Assembly: GCF_003970675.1 (NCBI RefSeq)
Contig: NZ_CP034562.1
Coordinates: 1,054,001-1,118,000 of the forward strand
DNA: 64,000 nucleotides
Direction: 5' to 3'
From: Flammeovirga pectinis
GTDB lineage: Bacteria; Bacteroidota; Bacteroidia; Cytophagales; Flammeovirgaceae
Below, piece after piece: positions 34,793 to 44,492 of the stretch (the first letter of the stretch is position 1; each line of letters opens with the position of its first letter). The notes under the pieces are model-generated. The model did no database searches. It was not told the origin of the DNA and saw nothing but the letters and a program-made list of their open reading frames with translations. The translations under genes were made by a program, and so were the position numbers.

Positions 34793-37255
34793 TTATTTTT
34801 CCTTTGGGAATTCAAAATTGATAGGGTCATCTACTTTAGTTTTCATTAAAGCAATTTCTAAAACTTCTTTTGCATCTTTTACAAAATTCAGTTTTAAACC
34901 ATCAGTGTATTTTTCTGGAATATCTTTCACATCTCTTTGATTTCTTTCAGAGAAAATGATTTCCTTAATTCCAGCTCTTTTTGCAGCTAATAATTTTTCT
35001 TTAATTCCACCTACAGGTAAAACTTTACCTCTTAAAGTAATCTCTCCAGTCATTGCTAACTTAGATTTGATTTTTCTTTGTGTGTAAGTAGAAACCATAG
35101 AAGTTAACATTGTGATACCTGCTGAAGGACCATCCTTAGGAACAGCACCAGCAGGAACGTGAATGTGTAAATCGTATGTTTCAAATACTCTATGGTCAAT
35201 TCCATATTTTTCTGCATTAGCTTTTAGCCAAGAAAGAGCTGTAGTAGCAGATTCTTTCATAACATCACCAAGTTGTCCGGAAAGGGTTAATCTACCTTTT
35301 CCTCTGTTTAATGAGCTTTCAATAAATAAAATCTCACCACCAACTTGCGTCCAAGCTAATCCAGTAACAACACCAGCATATTCGTTATCTTGGTATGTTT
35401 CTCTTTCAAAAATTGGAGCTCCTAAGTATTTTATTACCTCGTCTGGTCCAATAGACTTTTTGTACTCCTCTTCCATAGCAATAGATTTTGCTATTTTTCT
35501 AATAACAGAACCAATAGTTCTTTCAAGACCACGTACACCAGATTCTCTTGTGTAGTTTTCTATTAAGAATTTAAGTCCTTTAGCAGAGATTGTAAAGTCT
35601 TTAGCTTTTAAACCATGCTCAGTTCTTTGTTTCGGAATTAAATGCTTTTTAGCAATTTCTTCTTTTTCTTCGAACGTGTAACCCGTAATTTCAATAATTT
35701 CCATTCTATCGCGTAATGCAGGTTGAATGGTATCTAATGAATTTGCAGTAGCAATAAATAACACCTTAGATAAGTCGTATTCTACTTCAAGGTAATTATC
35801 TGTAAATGCATTGTTTTGTTCTGGATCAAGAACCTCTAAAAATGCAGAAGAAGGATCTCCTCTAAAGTTGTTTCCGATTTTATCTATTTCATCAAGAATA
35901 AAAACAGGGTTAGAAACACCAGATTTTTTTATGCTTTGCATAATCTTACCAGGCATAGCACCTACATAAGTTTTACGGTGACCTCTGATTTCTGTTTCAT
36001 CGTGTAAACCACCTAATGAAATACGGTTATATTCTCTACCTAATGCTTTTGCAATTGATCTACCTAAAGATGTTTTACCAACACCAGGAGGGCCATATAA
36101 ACAAAGAATAGGTCCTTTAATATCATTTTTAAGCTTAAGAACAGCAAGGTATTCTAAAATACGTTCTTTTACTTTTTCTAAACCTTGGTGGTCTTTATCA
36201 AGAATCTTTTGAGCATTTTTCAAGTCGAAAGAATCCTCTGTAATTTTATTCCAAGGCAAGTCCAACATAAACTCACAGTAATTCATAGATACTGCAAAGT
36301 CTGCTGCGGCAGGGTTTGAACGTAAAAGTTTAGCGAGTTCTTTGTAAAAATGTTCTTTTATATTTTCTGGCCAATCTTTACTCTCTGCACGTTCTTTTAA
36401 AGCTGCAATTTCTTCATCGGGTCCTTCTGCACCAAGTTCCGTTTGAAGCACCTTCATTTGTTGACGTAAATAATAATCACGTTGTTGTTGATCAATATCT
36501 ACGTTAGTCTTCCCTGCTATTTCATTTTTAATTTCTAACAAGTTAACCTCTTTGTTCATCAGCTTTAATAGCCTCTCAACCTTAACTTTTCCATCAGAAA
36601 TTCTTAATATTTTTTGCTTATCATTAACTTCAGCATTAATGTTTGTAGCAATAAAATTAGCCAAGAAATCTAAACCTTTAATATTCTCTAAAGCCAAAGA
36701 AGCTTCTTGAGGGATATCTCTATTTAAACTTAGAATTTCATAAGCAACATCTCTTAAAGAAGACTCTAAAGCTTTCTCTTCTGTTTTCTTAATCTTAGAA
36801 AAATCTTCTTCATGAACAACTACTTTCCCAGAAAGGTAAGGTTCTTCAGAAGTTAATTCTTTTAATTCTATTTTTTTACGTCCCTGCGCAATGATTGTAC
36901 TATTACCGTCAGGAAGTTTTAATATTTTTATAATCTGCACTAATGTTCCAAACTGGTGTAAATCCTTTTTTCCAGGATCTTCAACAGAGGCATCTCTTTG
37001 TGCAACAACGGCTATGAATTTTTTATTAGAATATGCATACTCCACTAATTTATTCGACTTCTCTCTACCAATTGTGATAGGGATAAGTACATTAGGGAAT
37101 AAAACCATATTTCTTAGAGGTAATATGGGTACTTCTAATTCTTCAATATCATCTAAATTATAACTTTCAGTTTCGTCTTCTGCTATAACAGAAATAATAG
37201 CGTCGTTATTTATATTGGATAGGAGCCCTTGGGCTAATGTATCTTTACTTCTCAT
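34793..37255 (-). CDS. lon: ATP-dependent endopeptidase La (Lon)
   Basis: An 820-residue cytoplasmic AAA+ protease degrading misfolded and regulatory proteins. Order: N-terminal LON substrate-binding domain (about 40-235; LPLRNMVLFPNVLIP), central coiled coil, AAA+ ATPase with Walker A GPPGVGKTS (Lys394), and a C-terminal protease with Ser711 (KDGPSAGIT) and the GGIKEK lysines 752/754. The frame opens with a TTG at 37288; I prefer the ATG at 37253-37255 (MRSKDTL). A 14-base palindrome lies about 100 bases upstream. Single gene with a strong terminator. Confidence 0.95.
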   Translation of the reverse strand: MRSKDTLAQGLLSNINNDAIISVIAEDETESYNLDDIEELEVPILPLRNMVLFPNVLIPITIGREKSNKLVEYAYSNKKFIAVVAQRDASVEDPGKKDLHQFGTLVQIIKILKLPDGNSTIIAQGRKKIELKELTSEEPYLSGKVVVHEEDFSKIKKTEEKALESSLRDVAYEILSLNRDIPQEASLALENIKGLDFLANFIATNINAEVNDKQKILRISDGKVKVERLLKLMNKEVNLLEIKNEIAGKTNVDIDQQQRDYYLRQQMKVLQTELGAEGPDEEIAALKERAESKDWPENIKEHFYKELAKLLRSNPAAADFAVSMNYCEFMLDLPWNKITEDSFDLKNAQKILDKDHQGLEKVKERILEYLAVLKLKNDIKGPILCLYGPPGVGKTSLGRSIAKALGREYNRISLGGLHDETEIRGHRKTYVGAMPGKIMQSIKKSGVSNPVFILDEIDKIGNNFRGDPSSAFLEVLDPEQNNAFTDNYLEVEYDLSKVLFIATANSLDTIQPALRDRMEIIEITGYTFEEKEEIAKKHLIPKQRTEHGLKAKDFTISAKGLKFLIENYTRESGVRGLERTIGSVIRKIAKSIAMEEEYKKSIGPDEVIKYLGAPIFERETYQDNEYAGVVTGLAWTQVGGEILFIESSLNRGKGRLTLSGQLGDVMKESATTALSWLKANAEKYGIDHRVFETYDLHIHVPAGAVPKDGPSAGITMLTSMVSTYTQRKIKSKLAMTGEITLRGKVLPVGGIKEKLLAAKRAGIKEIIFSERNQRDVKDIPEKYTDGLKLNFVKDAKEVLEIALMKTKVDDPINFEFPKEK

Positions 37256-37615
37256 GCTGAGGTTTGTCTGATCTTTTATGAATGCCAAATCGACAATTCA
37301 TTTACTTATTTTATACATAATTGTACCTAATTGGTAAATACTGACATATTTTCAGTTTAAACTGACAAATGTGGCACAACTATGGAAGTGTATATTTCTT
37401 GATATTAAGTTCAAGGCCCACAAAGGTACTGAAAATACTTTTTTATCGTTAATAAAATATCAACTTCAATTTAACGAATGTGAGATTAATTAAGAGATTA
37501 AATTTAAATAGGAATATTTAGGTAAATGATACTTAATTTTTCGTTAAATTATGGAGTTAATTATAATAAAAGAACAAGTTGCAGTTACTATTTTAGTGCT
37601 GTAAGCCTATAAACT
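37256..37615. other. Divergent region between lon and PorE-like gene
   Basis: 360 A/T-rich bases. The notable element is a 14-base palindrome at 37352-37365. I see no convincing reading frame or second hairpin. Confidence 0.5.
37352..37365. repeat. Perfect palindrome upstream of lon
   Basis: TCAGTTTAAACTGA is self-complementary. CTGACA also occurs at 37341-37346 and 37362-37367, 21 bases apart (two helical turns). The arrangement suits a dimeric repressor or activator. Confidence 0.5.
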
Positions 37616-39709
37616 ATGAGAAGCATCTTCACAAGAAGCGGATTTATACTCTTTATACTAATTATTGCAGTTTTTTCTAACCCAACTTTCTCCCAAAAGA
37701 AAAGAAAGAAAAAAAAGGAAGCAGAGAAAAAAGAGCAACAAGATAGTGGATTGAAAATCTCGGAATTTGAACCTACCAAAATAAATAAGGTGGTTAAATT
37801 ACCTGGTTTGAAATTCCCTAATATTAATGTTAGACCATATTATAGAAACGATCAGCAACTGGCTTTAATTGCTAGACTTGAACGTAATAAGCAATGGGAT
37901 GAATACAGAGAACAATTATATATATATGTAACTTCTTTTGGTATAAATAATTTTATGGTGAAGGAGGATATGGATTTACTTTGGCGCTTAGCGAATGTAT
38001 CTGAATACCTTGGCGATAGAGTTTTAGCAAAAGAAACATATCGATTAATTCTAAGACATTATAGAGGTGATTTTAGTAGAGCTTTAAAGCATTATGAATC
38101 ACTTACTTTATTTGAAAAGCCTTTGTATGCAAACCTCGAAGATTATTACAGGCTTGTTGATAAAAGAGCATTAATAGATACATTAACTCCCCCGGAAGAT
38201 GTATTGGTTGATATGGGTGACCAGGTGAATTCACAGTTTTCTGATTATGGAATGACCTTAGGTGGAGAAAATCAAAATAGATTATTGTTTACAAGTAATA
38301 GAAGTGGTAGAGACACTTCGGCTTTTAACCAACAATTTAATCCGAAAAATGCAAACGAAGATATTTATATAAGTGAAAAAACGGAGTTTGATATGTGGGG
38401 AGAAGCGGTGGCTTTTGAAGCAATAAACTCGAATTATAATGAGGGTTCTCCATATTTATCAAAAGATGGTAAAACACTTTATTTTATTAGATGTATGGCT
38501 CCCGGAGGGTTAGGAGATTGTGATATCTATTATTCAAATAGAGTAGGTGACTCTACATGGAGTGAGCCTGTAAATTTGGGACCTAATATAAACTCTTATG
38601 CATGGGATTCTCACCCGTCATTATCTATGACTGAAGATACGTTGTTTTTTGCCTCCGATAGAAAAGGGGGGTTTGGTAATAGCGATATCTACATGAGTAT
38701 TAAATCAGAAAAAGGAGCGTGGGGTAAAGCAAAGAATGTTGGTCCTTTTATTAATTCTAGAGGAAGCGAGTTAAGCCCATACCCACATGTAAAATTCCCT
38801 GTTTTGTATTTTAGCTCATCTTTAGGAGTAGTAAATTTTGGTGGCTTTGATATTTATAAATCATTCATTGTAGATGGAAGATTTAGTGAACCAAAGAATG
38901 TTGGCCCGTTAGTAAACGGTGGAGGTGATGAATATTACTTTGCAATAGATGCAGATGCTAAGCAATTGTACTACGCAAAATCTAAAGTAAAAGGAGACCC
39001 AAATTTAGACCTTCAATCGTTTCCATTACCTATGGAAGCTAAACCTAATAATACAGTTCGTTTTTCTGGTAGAGTTACAGAACAATCTACCGGAGAAGTT
39101 TTTAAGGGTGTTGTTACAGTCATCGATTTATCGGATAGGGTAGAAGTTGCTCCAAAATCTATTAGAGAAGATGGGTCTTTTGATTTTGAATTAATAAATG
39201 ATAAGAAGTACCTGTTGGTAATTGAAGGAGATAACTTTTTTCAGATAGAAGAAATATTTTTTGTTGAAGGAGATAAACACGTTCAGATTCCAGCAATTTC
39301 AGTAAATAGTTCATTGTCTTTTGCATCAATTGATTTTGATCCAGGGAGTGCGAAATTAAAACCAGAAATGGAAAACAACTTGCACTTAGTCGTTGATTTC
39401 TTAGTGAAACATACAAACTACAGACTAATTGTAACTGGACATACTGATGCTGATGGTAATTCTGAAGCAAATGTCAAATTATCGAAAGAAAGAGCCGAGT
39501 CTATAAAAGAATTTATTGTTAATTACGGAGAGTTAGAAAGCAATAGAGTTATAGCAGATGGTAAGGGAGACAATGATCCAATTATTGTTCAACCTTCTAA
39601 CGAAGAAGAAAAAAGGCTAAATAGAAGAGTAGAATTTAAGATCTTTTTGGATGAATATAGAATTTCCGTACCCGTGTCTGATGATGATGTAGATTGGGGA
39701 GAAGATTGA
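37616..39709 (+). CDS. PorE-like TPR-PD40-OmpA envelope protein
   Basis: A 697-residue exported protein. Order: signal peptide (1-26, FSQ), a very basic stretch (KKRKKKKEAEKKE), helical TPR-like repeats (about 75-165), a PD40/WD40-like beta-propeller (about 200-460; repeated SxDGKTLYF / DIY motifs), a carboxypeptidase-regulatory-like domain (about 475-555) and an OmpA-like peptidoglycan-binding domain (about 575-690; TGHTDADGNSEAN, LSKERAESIKEFI, LNRRVEF). This matches PorE, a type IX secretion accessory that anchors to peptidoglycan, but PD40-OmpA paralogues are numerous in Bacteroidota, so orthology is not sure. The chitinase in this window is a T9SS client. Confidence 0.85.
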   Translation: MRSIFTRSGFILFILIIAVFSNPTFSQKKRKKKKEAEKKEQQDSGLKISEFEPTKINKVVKLPGLKFPNINVRPYYRNDQQLALIARLERNKQWDEYREQLYIYVTSFGINNFMVKEDMDLLWRLANVSEYLGDRVLAKETYRLILRHYRGDFSRALKHYESLTLFEKPLYANLEDYYRLVDKRALIDTLTPPEDVLVDMGDQVNSQFSDYGMTLGGENQNRLLFTSNRSGRDTSAFNQQFNPKNANEDIYISEKTEFDMWGEAVAFEAINSNYNEGSPYLSKDGKTLYFIRCMAPGGLGDCDIYYSNRVGDSTWSEPVNLGPNINSYAWDSHPSLSMTEDTLFFASDRKGGFGNSDIYMSIKSEKGAWGKAKNVGPFINSRGSELSPYPHVKFPVLYFSSSLGVVNFGGFDIYKSFIVDGRFSEPKNVGPLVNGGGDEYYFAIDADAKQLYYAKSKVKGDPNLDLQSFPLPMEAKPNNTVRFSGRVTEQSTGEVFKGVVTVIDLSDRVEVAPKSIREDGSFDFELINDKKYLLVIEGDNFFQIEEIFFVEGDKHVQIPAISVNSSLSFASIDFDPGSAKLKPEMENNLHLVVDFLVKHTNYRLIVTGHTDADGNSEANVKLSKERAESIKEFIVNYGELESNRVIADGKGDNDPIIVQPSNEEEKRLNRRVEFKIFLDEYRISVPVSDDDVDWGED

Positions 39710-39713
39710 TTAG

Positions 39714-39745
39714 TTTGGAAAGTAGAAACATATATTTCATATTTG
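39714..39745 (+). promoter_or_regulatory. Candidate promoter of rocD
   Basis: TTTG (39714-39717), 20 bases, then CATATTTG (39738-39745), one mismatch from TAnnTTTG. Transcription start near 39752 gives a leader of about 43 bases. Confidence 0.5.
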
Positions 39746-39794
39746 AGAAACTATAATATATAAACATACACACGCACATACTAATCTTACTATT

Positions 39795-41036
39795 ATGGAA
39801 AATGTAATGACTATCTCATCGAAAGAAGCGATCGAACTAGAAAAAAAATACGGGGCTAATAATTATGCTCCGTTACCAGTAGTTCTAGAGAGAGGAGAAG
39901 GAGTTTTCGTTTGGGATGTAGAAGGAAACAAATACTACGATTTTTTATCTGCATACAGTGCAGTAAATCAAGGGCATGTTCATCCAAGAATTTTGGATGT
40001 AATGATTAAACAAGCATCTAAGCTTACCCTAACATCTAGAGCATTTTACTCTGATCAATTGGGCTTAGCAGAGAAAATGCTCTGTGAAACTTTTGGCTTT
40101 GAGCGTGCTATTTTAATGAATACAGGTGCAGAAGGTAATGAAACAGCAATTAAGCTTGCACGTAAGTGGGGATACGAGAAAAAAGGTATACCAGCAAACG
40201 AAGCAGTGATTATTGGTGTTGAAAAGAATTTTCATGGTAGAACAACTACCATTATTTCTGCATCAACAGATCCGGTAGCAACAACAAATTTTGGCCCATT
40301 TATGCCAGGTTTCGAAATTGTACCTTATAATGATCTATCAGCTTTAGAAGAAGCATTAAAGAATCCAAATGTTGCAGGACTTTGGTTAGAGCCAATTCAA
40401 GGAGAAGCTGGTGTTTATGTACCGCAAGATGGTTACTTAAAAGCAGCACAAGAGTTATGCACCAAACACAATGTACTCTTCATGGTAGATGAAGTACAGA
40501 CAGGTGTTGGAAGAACGGGTAAATTATTGGCATCTGATTACGATGAAATAAAACCCGATATGGTAATTCTTGGAAAAGCAATCTCAGGTGGTTTTTATCC
40601 TGTTTCTTGTGTTCTTACATCTTCTGAAGTAATGGATGTATTTAATCCTGGTGAGCATGGTTCTACATACGGTGGTAACCCTCTGGGGTGTGCTGTAATG
40701 ATGGAAGCACTTACAGTTTTGAAGGAAGAAAAGATGACGGAAAATGCCTTCCGTTTGGGAGAGGTTTTCAGAGCAAGAATGGAAGAATTATCTGCTAAGA
40801 CAGATTTATTGTTAGGCGTAAGAGGTAAAGGACTTTTGAATGCTTTATTAGTAAATGATTCTGAGGATAGTAAAACAGCAACTAATATCTGTTATAAATT
40901 AATGGATAAAGGATTGTTAGCGAAGCCAACACATGGTAATATTATTCGTTTTGCACCTCCATTGGTAATTACAGAAGAGCAATTAGAAGATTGTATCACT
41001 ATTATTACTGATGTTGTTATGAACTTTGAAAAGTAA
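39795..41036 (+). CDS. rocD: Ornithine aminotransferase
   Basis: A 413-residue PLP enzyme converting ornithine and 2-oxoglutarate to glutamate-semialdehyde and glutamate, in arginine/proline metabolism. The N-terminal block KYGANNYAPLPVVLERGEG and DFLSAYSAVNQGHVHP are characteristic of ornithine aminotransferases within class III. The PLP lysine is Lys261 (ILGKAISGG), and DEVQTGVGRTG supplies the cofactor Asp. Single gene between its own promoter and terminator. The start could also be Met5. Confidence 0.93.
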   Translation: MENVMTISSKEAIELEKKYGANNYAPLPVVLERGEGVFVWDVEGNKYYDFLSAYSAVNQGHVHPRILDVMIKQASKLTLTSRAFYSDQLGLAEKMLCETFGFERAILMNTGAEGNETAIKLARKWGYEKKGIPANEAVIIGVEKNFHGRTTTIISASTDPVATTNFGPFMPGFEIVPYNDLSALEEALKNPNVAGLWLEPIQGEAGVYVPQDGYLKAAQELCTKHNVLFMVDEVQTGVGRTGKLLASDYDEIKPDMVILGKAISGGFYPVSCVLTSSEVMDVFNPGEHGSTYGGNPLGCAVMMEALTVLKEEKMTENAFRLGEVFRARMEELSAKTDLLLGVRGKGLLNALLVNDSEDSKTATNICYKLMDKGLLAKPTHGNIIRFAPPLVITEEQLEDCITIITDVVMNFEK

Positions 41037-41054
41037 ATACTACTATAAAAATAG

Positions 41055-41094
41055 AAAGGGATTGATGTTCAGCTGAATATCAATCCCTTTTTTT
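41055..41094 (+). terminator. Terminator of rocD
   Basis: A 16-base stem with one G-T pair (41055-41070 with 41075-41090), loop AGCT, T-run to 41094. Confidence 0.93.
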
Positions 41095-41142
41095 GATGCA
41101 AAAATATTGATCATGAATTTAATTTATGATCAAAAATTATTG

Positions 41143-41541
41143 CTATAGAATTTCGTTTCCGTCTTCATCAAGAGGATAAGGAATGTAGACAAAGTTTACA
41201 AACTCATCATCAATTACAAATAAACAGCAAAATTCATCTGGATTCTTGTATGATTTTTTAAACTCCTCAAATCTATCAGCTAAAATTAATTCTTTCTGTA
41301 AAAATTCTTCAGCAAAAGAAACGCCATAGTTCCATTCTAAAAACTCTTTTTGATCTGGTCCTACTAGATGTTGGCCAATACTTAGTGATGTTTTAGAAAC
41401 AGGAAAAATAGGGTATTTAGAAAAATTTCTCTTTCTAACTTGATAAGAAGCTTCTTGTAAAACAGAGTATACTTTGATAAAATCTTTAGTGATTGTACCT
41501 AAGTATTTCCCTTGACTATTTAATTCTGGTGTGTTTTCCAT
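41143..41541 (-). CDS. Conserved hypothetical protein, 132 residues
   Basis: Function unknown. It is an acidic soluble protein with no signal or membrane segment. Blocks that look conserved are SYQVRKRNFSKYPIFPVSK, GQHLVGP, and the Cys pair in PDEFCCLFVIDDEFVNF followed by VYIPYPLDEDG. The ATG at 41539-41541 (MENTPELNSQ) is chosen because the frame's earlier start is TTG. I recall similar proteins in Cytophagales, which supports reality. It is not linked to its neighbours by strand or spacing. Confidence 0.7.
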   Translation of the reverse strand: MENTPELNSQGKYLGTITKDFIKVYSVLQEASYQVRKRNFSKYPIFPVSKTSLSIGQHLVGPDQKEFLEWNYGVSFAEEFLQKELILADRFEEFKKSYKNPDEFCCLFVIDDEFVNFVYIPYPLDEDGNEIL

Positions 41542-41745
41542 ATCTATAAATTTTTGCAAAGTTCATAAGATCATTTGATAAACCAAAATCTAAACTCAAT
41601 TTCATCACTTTTATAGGTTAACAAAAAAGAATAATAGTGATTTTGTCTTAAAAATAAAGTTTTCTAAACGAAAAAGGTTGCTTTAAAGTTTCCTCTAAAA
41701 CAACCTTTAAATTGAAGTTATTTGTTTGTGCTAGTTATAGTATAA

Positions 41746-44262
41746 TTATATCGATTTCTTAGAAGACGAAATGATCTGAATTCTACCTTTATTCCCGTAT
41801 TTATCAAATGCGGCCAACTGTAATGATTCTGTTAAAGGAATTGCAGTTGTATATATTTTAGAATTCTCATCAAGTGTATCAGAAGTTGTTGTGTACCTTA
41901 CTGTTAAACCAGGGAAGCCAATATTTGCTTCTACTTTTCCATCTTTAACAATAGCACCAACTGGAGGTATTCTGTAATGTCTATTCCATGACGCTAAACG
42001 ATTAAACTCCCTTTGGCCAATTGCATTTGCAAAAGTATTCCAATCTTGGTTTATACGATTTTCAATTTTTGTTTTTGAATCACCCGCTTTAACCACAGAT
42101 GTAGACCATGCTCTTTCTGCAAGCGCTAACATTTTAGGATATAATAAGTACTCAGCATCTTGTTGGCCTTTAAGTGTTTCCGACCATAGTGCTCCTTGAA
42201 TACCTTTTATATGTTTTAAACCTTTTGCCGTTAACGTCTCTTTCTTGCTTAATTCTTCTTTAGTTATTATACCACCTAATTTTAATTTGTGATCTGTACT
42301 AAATAAGTGCGTCGGAAGATAGTTAAATATGTTTCTTGTGTTATTGTAATCTCCCCAGTAAAAACCAGGTTCATCTACTTCTTTTGTATAAGCCATATCA
42401 AAATACAGGCTAGATACAGAAGTCATAATTACATTGTATCCTTCATTGGCACGTTTGTAACCAAAGTCTTCAGTACCTGCACCCCAAGTATTATCCCATG
42501 CATTTAACGTAAGGTTATCTGGAGACATTCCTTTTGCATGATGAAGAATATCATCCCATAACTGTAGTTTTACATTGTTCTTTTTTGCAATTTTCGCAAT
42601 ACGTAAAGCGTAGTATCCTTTTAGAGCTTCAATATCTTCAAGATTGTTCTCTTTCATAAATTCTTTACATGAAGGAGAGTTTTCCCAAACACCATGTGCA
42701 ACTTCATCACCACCTAGGTGCATCGTTTCTAAAGGAACACCAGCAGCAGTGTAAATATCATTAAACTCACCAATTAAAGCATCGATAAAGTTATATGATG
42801 AATTTTCGCAAGGACAAATTGTGTTGTCGTTAAAACCTTGTACAGAAGAATATTCAGAAACATCTTCCGGGTCGTCTAAAGTAAACTCATTTGCTTCTTT
42901 TACTTTTTCTTGAGTTTTTAATCTATCTGAACGCAAACGCATAGCATTAATTGCAATTCTTGCATGGCCAGGTACATCTACTTCTGGAATTACTTCAATA
43001 TTTCTTGCTTTTGCATATTGAAGAATCTCTATATAATCGGCTCTAGTGTAGTAACCATTAGATATTCCTTCTGTACCTCTAGGACCTGAACCATAAGAAG
43101 GGATTGTTGAGAATTTATCAGTTGGGTGTTTTCTAGAACTACCAACCTCAACTAACTCAGGGAATTTTTTTAGATCAATTCTCCAACCTTCATCATCTGT
43201 TAAATGAAAATGTAACTTATTCATTTTATAGAATCCCATTACATCTAACAGGTTTAAAACAGATTTTTTTGTTTGGAAGTTTCTAGCAACATCCAACATA
43301 AAACCTCTATACTCAAAACGTGGTTGGTCAACAATTTTTGCACATTGAATAGAATTGTCTTCACCTTTTAAGGGTAATAAACCTCTTAAGGTTTGAATAC
43401 CATAAACAAGACCTTTATCGCTACCTATAATTTTAATGCCATTAGCTTGTATTGTTAGTGAGTAAGCTTCTGTATTTGCATTAACTTCTTTATTGATTAA
43501 TTGAATAGCAACAGCAGAAGAAACTTTGTCTACTATAGTTACTTCTTGATGAAGAGTTGATTTAATATATTCTTGAAGAAGCTTTGCTTGAGGTTGAGTA
43601 TTTTTATCAGCAACGATTTCTTTTACATTCGATACATCAAACTGTCCTTTAGTTTCTGTTACACTAAGTGGAGTAGGTATAATTTTATCTTCTGTAGAAA
43701 GAGTGATTTTACTTAACTGCTTATTTTCTTCGTATCTAATCTCATTTGTCTCTACAACGTAAGTATCTGATGTAGACATTTGAGCCATTTCTGGAGATAA
43801 AGAACCATAGGAATAGGCAGGCTCATAGAATTCTTCTTTTCCATTTTTATCAAATACAAAGTAGAAGCCAAGAGCTCTGTCTGTGTATTTAATAACAGGA
43901 CTATTCGTATATAGAGAAACGACGATACTATCACCGCTATTTAGACCTTTAAAAGATTTTTTAGGTGTTATTTTAAAGAAATCACCATTAATTCGTTCAA
44001 TCGAAACATCTGCCCCAACTTTTGCAACATCTAGTTGAGTACAAGGTTTATTATTAAAATAAAGAGCCCAATTAGATTTGTTTAATTGAGTTGATCCGAC
44101 GTTCTTAATTGTTAACTCAGCAAATGATTCATGTTTGTCATTAACATCATTTGCTTGTTGTTTCCAATGGATAGTAATGTCTTTTTTATTGCTTTCCTTT
44201 GTTCCTACGCAAGATGCAAGGGAAATTAATAACAAGTAGAAGAAAATAAATTGAGTTTTCAT
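41746..44262 (-). CDS. GH20 beta-N-acetylhexosaminidase, lipoprotein
   Basis: An 838-residue exo-enzyme releasing N-acetylglucosamine from chitooligosaccharides. A lipobox LASC places lipid attachment at Cys18, so it is probably anchored in the outer membrane. Order: CHB_HEX N-terminal carbohydrate-binding domain (about 25-180), GH20b domain (about 190-320), GH20 barrel (about 325-720) and a C-terminal chitobiase Ig-like domain (about 765-835). The catalytic pair is Asp519-Glu520 in HLGGDEVAHGVW; HFHLTDDEGWR is also typical. Complements the secreted GH18 chitinase at 23133. It appears monocistronic. Confidence 0.93.
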   Translation of the reverse strand: MKTQFIFFYLLLISLASCVGTKESNKKDITIHWKQQANDVNDKHESFAELTIKNVGSTQLNKSNWALYFNNKPCTQLDVAKVGADVSIERINGDFFKITPKKSFKGLNSGDSIVVSLYTNSPVIKYTDRALGFYFVFDKNGKEEFYEPAYSYGSLSPEMAQMSTSDTYVVETNEIRYEENKQLSKITLSTEDKIIPTPLSVTETKGQFDVSNVKEIVADKNTQPQAKLLQEYIKSTLHQEVTIVDKVSSAVAIQLINKEVNANTEAYSLTIQANGIKIIGSDKGLVYGIQTLRGLLPLKGEDNSIQCAKIVDQPRFEYRGFMLDVARNFQTKKSVLNLLDVMGFYKMNKLHFHLTDDEGWRIDLKKFPELVEVGSSRKHPTDKFSTIPSYGSGPRGTEGISNGYYTRADYIEILQYAKARNIEVIPEVDVPGHARIAINAMRLRSDRLKTQEKVKEANEFTLDDPEDVSEYSSVQGFNDNTICPCENSSYNFIDALIGEFNDIYTAAGVPLETMHLGGDEVAHGVWENSPSCKEFMKENNLEDIEALKGYYALRIAKIAKKNNVKLQLWDDILHHAKGMSPDNLTLNAWDNTWGAGTEDFGYKRANEGYNVIMTSVSSLYFDMAYTKEVDEPGFYWGDYNNTRNIFNYLPTHLFSTDHKLKLGGIITKEELSKKETLTAKGLKHIKGIQGALWSETLKGQQDAEYLLYPKMLALAERAWSTSVVKAGDSKTKIENRINQDWNTFANAIGQREFNRLASWNRHYRIPPVGAIVKDGKVEANIGFPGLTVRYTTTSDTLDENSKIYTTAIPLTESLQLAAFDKYGNKGRIQIISSSKKSI

Positions 44263-44289
44263 AAATGTCGTATATGTATTTCGGCTTCC

Positions 44290-44320
44290 CGATAGTTTGT
44301 TTCAATCTAAATAACTATCG
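44290..44320 (-). promoter_or_regulatory. Inverted repeat upstream of GH20 gene
   Basis: CGATAGTT (44290-44297) and AACTATCG (44313-44320) are perfect complements, 28-58 bases before the GH20 ATG. It could be an operator or a leader hairpin in the mRNA. Confidence 0.4.
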
Positions 44321-44421
44321 CAAAGTACTTCTTATGATTTTCAACAAGAAAAGTTTTAGCTAAGAGGCATTATTTTGAGGTTAAACGACATTAATTTTAT
44401 GATAAATGTACAATTAACATT

Positions 44422-44461
44422 AAAAAAGGTTGAATAGCATTCATTTGTGCTATTCAACCTT
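44422..44461 (-). terminator. Terminator of outer-membrane protein gene
   Basis: AAGGTTGAATAGCA (44426-44439) pairs with TGCTATTCAACCTT (44448-44461). The A-run at 44422-44427 gives the minus-strand U-tract. Confidence 0.9.
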
Positions 44462-44492
44462 AATTTAAAAGTATACTATTTAAAGAGGACTT

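Noticed and set aside
35163-35555. 130-codon frame antisense to lon
   Set aside because: Inside the Lon ATPase/protease coding region on the other strand; no supporting promoter or domain.
39162-39470. Leu/Gln-rich frame antisense to the PorE-like gene
   Set aside because: Composition typical of a reversed coding strand, with no signal, start context or domain.
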